This document shows positions 32,325-35,813 of a stretch of DNA of 35,813 nucleotides, in pieces. The position numbers and the translations under genes are program-made. The first letter of the stretch is position 1; each line of letters starts with the position of its first letter. Origin of the DNA: Thermoplasmata archaeon (GTDB taxonomy: Archaea > Thermoplasmatota > Thermoplasmata > Thermoplasmatales > Thermoplasmataceae); assembly GCA_021806295.1 (NCBI GenBank), contig JAJZXS010000006.1:1-35813 (forward strand). The letters are read 5' to 3'. The notes beneath the pieces were generated by a model that saw only the letters and a program-made list of their open reading frames with translations, was not told the origin of the DNA and ran no database searches.

Positions 32325-32594
32325 ATGTTTAATATCCAGCAGACTGTTGATGAATTTATCTATTCAAAATTTATAAATAATATCAACGAAATATATGTTT
32401 TAAAAGGTTTTTATGATATTAATATCAACGATTCCATCTATTACAGGATAAATATGCTGGTGATTCAGAATGAAAAACTTACCATGTTCAGGCTAAGTAC
32501 CAGGATCTGTTCCATAAATATTGACAATATAGACCACATAAGAATATTCATGGATTATAGAAAGCTAAATTTCAGGATCAGCGCCAAGCAGTAA
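32325..32594 (+). CDS. hypothetical 89-residue protein
   Basis: No family recognised. The protein is rich in Ile, Asn and Tyr (FINNINEIYVLKGFYDININ), and the pattern suggests a small beta-rich fold similar in feel to PH-like or Sm-like domains (VIQNEKLTMFRLS, IDHIRIFMDY). TATA-like AAATATTTATAAA lies about 30 nt before ATG 32325. The stop is one base from the stop of the convergent HEPN-motif gene. The low-complexity AT-rich base use resembles the PH-like gene at 11.6-12.1 kb. Confidence 0.55.
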   Translation: MFNIQQTVDEFIYSKFINNINEIYVLKGFYDININDSIYYRINMLVIQNEKLTMFRLSTRICSINIDNIDHIRIFMDYRKLNFRISAKQ

Positions 32595-32595
32595 G

Positions 32596-33390
32596 TTATC
32601 TGGGTTTCTGCCTGTTCCTGTTCATTGGATATCTTCTCTGCACTGAATTATGATACTTTTCCTGTTTAATTACCTTGCCTGGCATTTTACCTGCATGTAT
32701 TTCTGACAGTAGCTTTCCAGCTGCAGCAGCCGCTACTCTGACACTTTCAGCCACAGGGTAAAGATTCCACTCATTTTCCCCATGTGCCAGAAGATTCCTG
32801 ATATTCAGTGAAAGCCTGAACATGAGGCCGGACGGCCTGTCCAGAAATTTTGTTGCCCAGCGGAGCAGTGAGTTTTCAGATCCCGGAAATGGCTCACCGT
32901 TTACAAAAATATCGTTTCTTCCAAGGCCATTCAGCCTAATATACAGTTTAAGCCTCCTGTAATCGTAATTTTCCAGCACTATGTCCTCACTTCCATATCT
33001 GGATATGACAATCCTGTTTCCAAGCCATTTTGAATAGGCACAGCGCATTGCCATTTCAAGAAGGAGATAAAGGTCAAGGGTGGCGAGTTCGTTGAACTTT
33101 CCAAGACTGATAAGTTCCAGTGTATCTTTTCTTAGCTTTTCCAGCTTCTGTGGTAGCATGCCCGTAAAATTATCCTCCTTAACAATCAATGCAGGCAGGT
33201 TGGCAAGAAAGAATCCCAGTGCATTTTCACGGGAACACTTTAATTCAGCCTCTAATTTTTTATTCTTATATGATATGAAACCATTATTGCAGCTGATCTT
33301 TTGAAGTGATGCATTAATCATTGCCCTGTCATAACTTTCTGGATACTGGAAAAAATCAAAAATCTGGTCCATTATATATTCTTCATACAT
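32596..33390 (-). CDS. HEPN-motif protein of unknown function
   Basis: A 264-residue, mostly helical protein. Near the C-terminus lies LNIRNLLAHGENEW, with R198 and H203 forming the R-x4-H motif (with Asn after Arg) that marks HEPN RNase domains. Predicted helices surround it (about 95-125, 172-202, 214-232), as expected for a HEPN bundle. The N-terminal half (1-95) has no recognised fold. The tail is Arg/Lys-rich (QRRYPMNRNRQKPR), fitting RNA contact. TATA-like AAAATATAATAAAAG lies about 15-30 nt before ATG 33390. No nucleotidyltransferase partner is adjacent, so it is not a MNT-HEPN toxin pair. Confidence 0.6.
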   Translation of the reverse strand: MYEEYIMDQIFDFFQYPESYDRAMINASLQKISCNNGFISYKNKKLEAELKCSRENALGFFLANLPALIVKEDNFTGMLPQKLEKLRKDTLELISLGKFNELATLDLYLLLEMAMRCAYSKWLGNRIVISRYGSEDIVLENYDYRRLKLYIRLNGLGRNDIFVNGEPFPGSENSLLRWATKFLDRPSGLMFRLSLNIRNLLAHGENEWNLYPVAESVRVAAAAAGKLLSEIHAGKMPGKVIKQEKYHNSVQRRYPMNRNRQKPR

Positions 33391-33505
33391 GGCAGTTCTA
33401 TACTTTTATTATATTTTACTCTAACGGGAAAGCATTACCATATCTAGAAGGAAACTTGGAGATTTTCATCTAAATTTTTCTGGTGGTCTCTCTAGCACTT
33501 AAATT

Positions 33506-34474
33506 TTATTCTGAAAAGTAAATAATTCTAGATCCCTCAAAGTCAAAGTCAAAGTCAATGTTTCTCAGACCGAGGTCATCCAGTTTTTTCCTGTTCCAGC
33601 TATCCACAATGAATACAAGGAATCCACCTCCACCAGCGCCTATAAGATTGCCACCGTAAGCTCCAAGTTCCAGAGCTCTGGCGTAATAATCATCTATGCC
33701 TGGCGTGGATATCTTCTCATAAAGTGATTTTTTACAATGCCAGTTCTGGTCAAGAATTGTACCTAATTTTTTAATATCCATGTTGTATAAATAATGATAA
33801 AATTCCTGTGAATACCCCTTCATTTTTTCATATTCATCAAGGTGTGAAGATATTTCCTTCCTTATATTATGATGAATCTCTCCAGAATTATGGTCTATTC
33901 CAGTATAAAGCAAGGCCATATTGTCCCTCAATTTTTCCAGTTTATCATGATCAAGTGTAACCGGATTGACATAAACTGAATCATTTTCATTGAATTTAAG
34001 CATATTTATTCCTCCGAATGAAGCCATGTACTGGTCCTGCATTCCTCCCGGTTCCCGGAGTATATTCCTTTCAATTTCAATAGCCTCCTCTGCAAGCCTT
34101 TCTCTACTGGCAAATTCAGATTTATATGCATGCAAGGCGTTCAGAAGCCCCACGAGGAAAGTGGAACTTGAACCCAATCCGGTACCTGTTGATGGTATAT
34201 CTGAGACACTGAGTATTTCGATTCCACCGTCAATGTCAAGAAGCTTCATGGCCTCCCTAACACTGGGGTGCCTGATTTCTTCAACAGTATCTACTATCTC
34301 CGTTTTCGAATATGACACCCTGATTTTATGATCGAATTTTTTATTGACAATAATATATATGTACTTATTTATGGCAGCAGAAACCAGCAATCCGCCGTAT
34401 TTACGGTAATATTCAGGGATATCGGTACTTCCTCCTACAAGGCCGATTCTCAGTGGAGTTTTAGTTATAATCAT
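33506..34474 (-). CDS. hddA: GHMP-family sugar kinase, likely D-glycero-D-manno-heptose 7-phosphate kinase
   Basis: ATP-dependent kinase of the GHMP family, 322 residues, cytoplasmic. It begins ITKTPLRIGLVGGSTDIPEYY, the sugar-kinase N-terminal motif, has the ATP loop PSTGTGLGSSSTF (94-106), EREIL-like IERNILREPGGMQDQY, and the C-terminal GAYGGNLIGAGGGGFLVF. This set matches HddA (heptose-7-phosphate kinase) and related fucokinase-like enzymes. The phosphoheptose isomerase gene lies just upstream on the same strand (40-nt gap), which supports the heptose assignment. TATA-like sequence in that gap suggests it may also have its own promoter. Confidence 0.8.
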   Translation of the reverse strand: MIITKTPLRIGLVGGSTDIPEYYRKYGGLLVSAAINKYIYIIVNKKFDHKIRVSYSKTEIVDTVEEIRHPSVREAMKLLDIDGGIEILSVSDIPSTGTGLGSSSTFLVGLLNALHAYKSEFASRERLAEEAIEIERNILREPGGMQDQYMASFGGINMLKFNENDSVYVNPVTLDHDKLEKLRDNMALLYTGIDHNSGEIHHNIRKEISSHLDEYEKMKGYSQEFYHYLYNMDIKKLGTILDQNWHCKKSLYEKISTPGIDDYYARALELGAYGGNLIGAGGGGFLVFIVDSWNRKKLDDLGLRNIDFDFDFEGSRIIYFSE

Positions 34475-34514
34475 TGTGAGGGTAATTTAAATATTTATAA
34501 AAAATTATCCTTGC

Positions 34515-35063
34515 TCAATAATTCTGATCAATTAAGGCACATATCATATGTATTGCGGTTATATGAACCTCCTGTATGATGGATGTGGTGTCTGTATCCG
34601 CATGAAAAACCTCCCGGCATATTCCTGTGAGTTTTCCTCCAGTTTTTCCGGTGAATCCCAATGTGTATGCCCCAATTTTATTCGCCTGTTCTATTGCCCT
34701 GAGTACATTTTCTGAATTTCCGGATGTACTTATTCCTACAACATAATCAGATCCTGTGCAAAGAGCCCTGACCTGCCTTGAAAATATATCACTGTAAGAG
34801 TAATCATTGCCAATAGCGGTAAGTGCAGATGTGTTTGTTGTAAGTGCAATTGCTGGAAGCGGTATCCTTTCCTTTGTGAAATGCCCTGTAAGCTCAGCGA
34901 CAAAGTGCTGGGCATCTGCTGCGGATCCACCGTTGCCGAAAACTACCAGTTTTCCTCCATTTTTGAATGTTCTGACAATGTTATCGGCTATCCTCTTAAT
35001 CTGGATGTTATCTATATTTTTTCTGGCTTTGATACCCTCTTCTTTATAAGCTTCAAGATCCAT
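34515..35063 (-). CDS. gmhA: phosphoheptose isomerase (SIS domain)
   Basis: Converts sedoheptulose 7-phosphate to D-glycero-D-manno-heptose 7-phosphate. The 182-residue protein is a single SIS domain with VFGNGGSAADAQHFVAEL, the family hallmark of GmhA, ALTTNTSALTAIGNDYSY, GISTSGNSENVLRAIE for phosphate binding, and IIQEVHITAIHMICALID with the His and Glu of the active site. ATG 35063 is about 27 nt after ATATATTTAATA. It precedes hddA; the later steps (GmhB phosphatase, HddC nucleotidyltransferase) are not in the window. Confidence 0.87.
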   Translation of the reverse strand: MDLEAYKEEGIKARKNIDNIQIKRIADNIVRTFKNGGKLVVFGNGGSAADAQHFVAELTGHFTKERIPLPAIALTTNTSALTAIGNDYSYSDIFSRQVRALCTGSDYVVGISTSGNSENVLRAIEQANKIGAYTLGFTGKTGGKLTGICREVFHADTDTTSIIQEVHITAIHMICALIDQNY

Positions 35064-35328
35064 GTGCTGTAAATGGCAAAATATTATTAAATATATCCTT
35101 TGATTTTTCCCATGTGGTTTTAGTCTAAAGTAGGAAATGCCCTGTAATAATACGAAAGAACTCTCAATATCAGGACCTAAGTGCCATTGATTTTAACGCA
35201 TACCATTATTATTACCTATTCTCCGGCGGCTTTATCAAATGCGTTAATAAACATACCCGATGAAATTATTACAGTGGTTAATTTCAAAATTAGAAAAAAT
35301 TTAATTATATAATGTCATAACCCTAGCA

Positions 35329-35813
35329 ATGTCGTATATACTGTTTCCGAAAAATATCGAGTTGAAGGATAACAGAAGTATATATATAGATAGAAATACG
35401 GTAAAGGATGAGGAATCATTTTCATTGCTTATACCTGAAAGTAAATCAGATATGATTATCCAGTTTCTTAAAACCCATAGAGGCTTTGCAAATGCCACTC
35501 CGAGCTTTGATCACGGAGAGGATTACGGAATTTCAAAAATAATAAAGGCACCGTGGGAACTGCATCTCAGGATATACAACGATTCTTACTTTCCGGGATA
35601 TTCCAGGATACAGGCTCATATAGAGATTGCAAGGAGGTATTTCCAGCATCTTAATTTTAGTTATGTTCAGCCAGTTATTTACGAGCCATACAGATTTTAT
35701 AAATCTGTATTCGATGAATTTATACTTGCCTACAGAACAAGATATATGGTGGAAAATATACGGGAAAACTACTGGTTTAGACTTATGAATCCAGAACTGC
35801 TTATCCCGTGGTC
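35329..35813 (+). CDS. hypothetical protein, N-terminal part (cut by window edge)
   Basis: An open frame from ATG 35329 (MSYILFPKNIELKDNRSIYI) runs to the end of the window, 161 residues. TATA-like TTAATTATATAA (35301-35312) lies about 24 nt before the ATG. The visible part has no signal peptide or membrane helix and is rich in Tyr, Phe, Arg and Ile (YNDSYFPGYSRIQAHIEIARRYFQHL written in two parts: YNDSYFPGYSRI and QAHIEIARRYFQHL). No family recognised. It diverges from gmhA. The 265-nt spacer between them shows only the two promoters and no gene. Confidence 0.65.
   Translation, partial: MSYILFPKNIELKDNRSIYIDRNTVKDEESFSLLIPESKSDMIIQFLKTHRGFANATPSFDHGEDYGISKIIKAPWELHLRIYNDSYFPGYSRIQAHIEIARRYFQHLNFSYVQPVIYEPYRFYKSVFDEFILAYRTRYMVENIRENYWFRLMNPELLIPW

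Noticed and set aside
32325-33390. Toxin-antitoxin (MNT-HEPN) pair
   Set aside because: The two genes are convergent rather than in one operon, and the small protein has no nucleotidyltransferase motif.
1-35813. CRISPR array, cas genes, prophage or restriction-modification system
   Set aside because: No regular spaced repeats and no matching protein families were seen on either strand.

Overview
The window reads as chromosomal DNA of an acidophilic, wall-less euryarchaeon of the order Thermoplasmatales (Ferroplasma, Acidiplasma or Cuniculiplasma type). The reasons are archaeal lipid genes (a UbiA-type geranylgeranylglyceryl-phosphate prenyltransferase and a geranylgeranyl reductase), TrmB and DtxR regulators, a family-5 uracil-DNA glycosylase, AT-rich DNA with heavy ATA and AGG codon use, and mostly leaderless genes with a TATA box 22-30 nt before the start codon. 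The TATA spacing was used to choose start codons. The order-level placement is inference; no rRNA gene is present.

Layout. 1-0.54 kb: 5' part of an IS4/IS5-like DDE transposase running off the left edge. 0.7-4.4 kb: small membrane proteins, NADP-type isocitrate dehydrogenase and an APC amino-acid permease. 4.4-7.0 kb: a tight leftward operon, zinc ribbon-cbiJ-cbiC-cbiD, for corrin-ring synthesis. 7.2-10.4 kb: enoyl-CoA hydratase, Rieske protein, DUF302 protein, a possible TnpB relic and a bacterial-type thiolase. 10.5-15.8 kb: small membrane proteins (including NfeD-like and PH-like), an SDR enzyme overlapping a UDGb uracil-DNA glycosylase, a sugar-nucleotide epimerase and a GNAT protein. 15.8-20.8 kb: PEP synthase, alpha/beta hydrolase, geranylgeranyl reductase, and a DtxR-family regulator with a perfect operator palindrome on its own promoter. 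21-27 kb: coiled-coil protein, AhpC-type peroxiredoxin, TrmB regulator, dolichyl-phosphate-sugar synthase-like glycosyltransferase, CoA-disulfide-reductase-like flavoenzyme, a 22-residue acidic mini-gene with a perfect Shine-Dalgarno, and an esterase. 27-31 kb: UbiA enzyme, tRNA-Ser(GCU) abutting a 53-residue gene, RibA-type GTP cyclohydrolase II, and a THUMP-like methyltransferase coupled to an AhpD-like protein. 31-35.8 kb: a second possible IS relic, FolD, a HEPN-motif protein, the heptose pair gmhA/hddA, and an unknown gene cut by the right edge.

How it fits together. Central carbon (isocitrate dehydrogenase, PEP synthase), acyl-CoA turnover (hydratase, thiolase), cofactors (cobamide, riboflavin, folate), thiol and peroxide defence (peroxiredoxin, CoA-disulfide reductase, AhpD-like), lipid and glycan building (UbiA, reductase, glycosyltransferase, epimerase, heptose genes), and metal control (DtxR). 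Most genes are single transcription units on alternating strands. The real operons are the cbi cluster, the SDR/UDG pair and the methyltransferase/AhpD pair.

No CRISPR array, prophage or large defence island is visible. The most unusual items are the acidic mini-gene, the tRNA-linked 53-residue gene, the HEPN-motif protein, the zinc ribbon heading the cbi operon, and two stand-alone TnpB-tail-like blocks.
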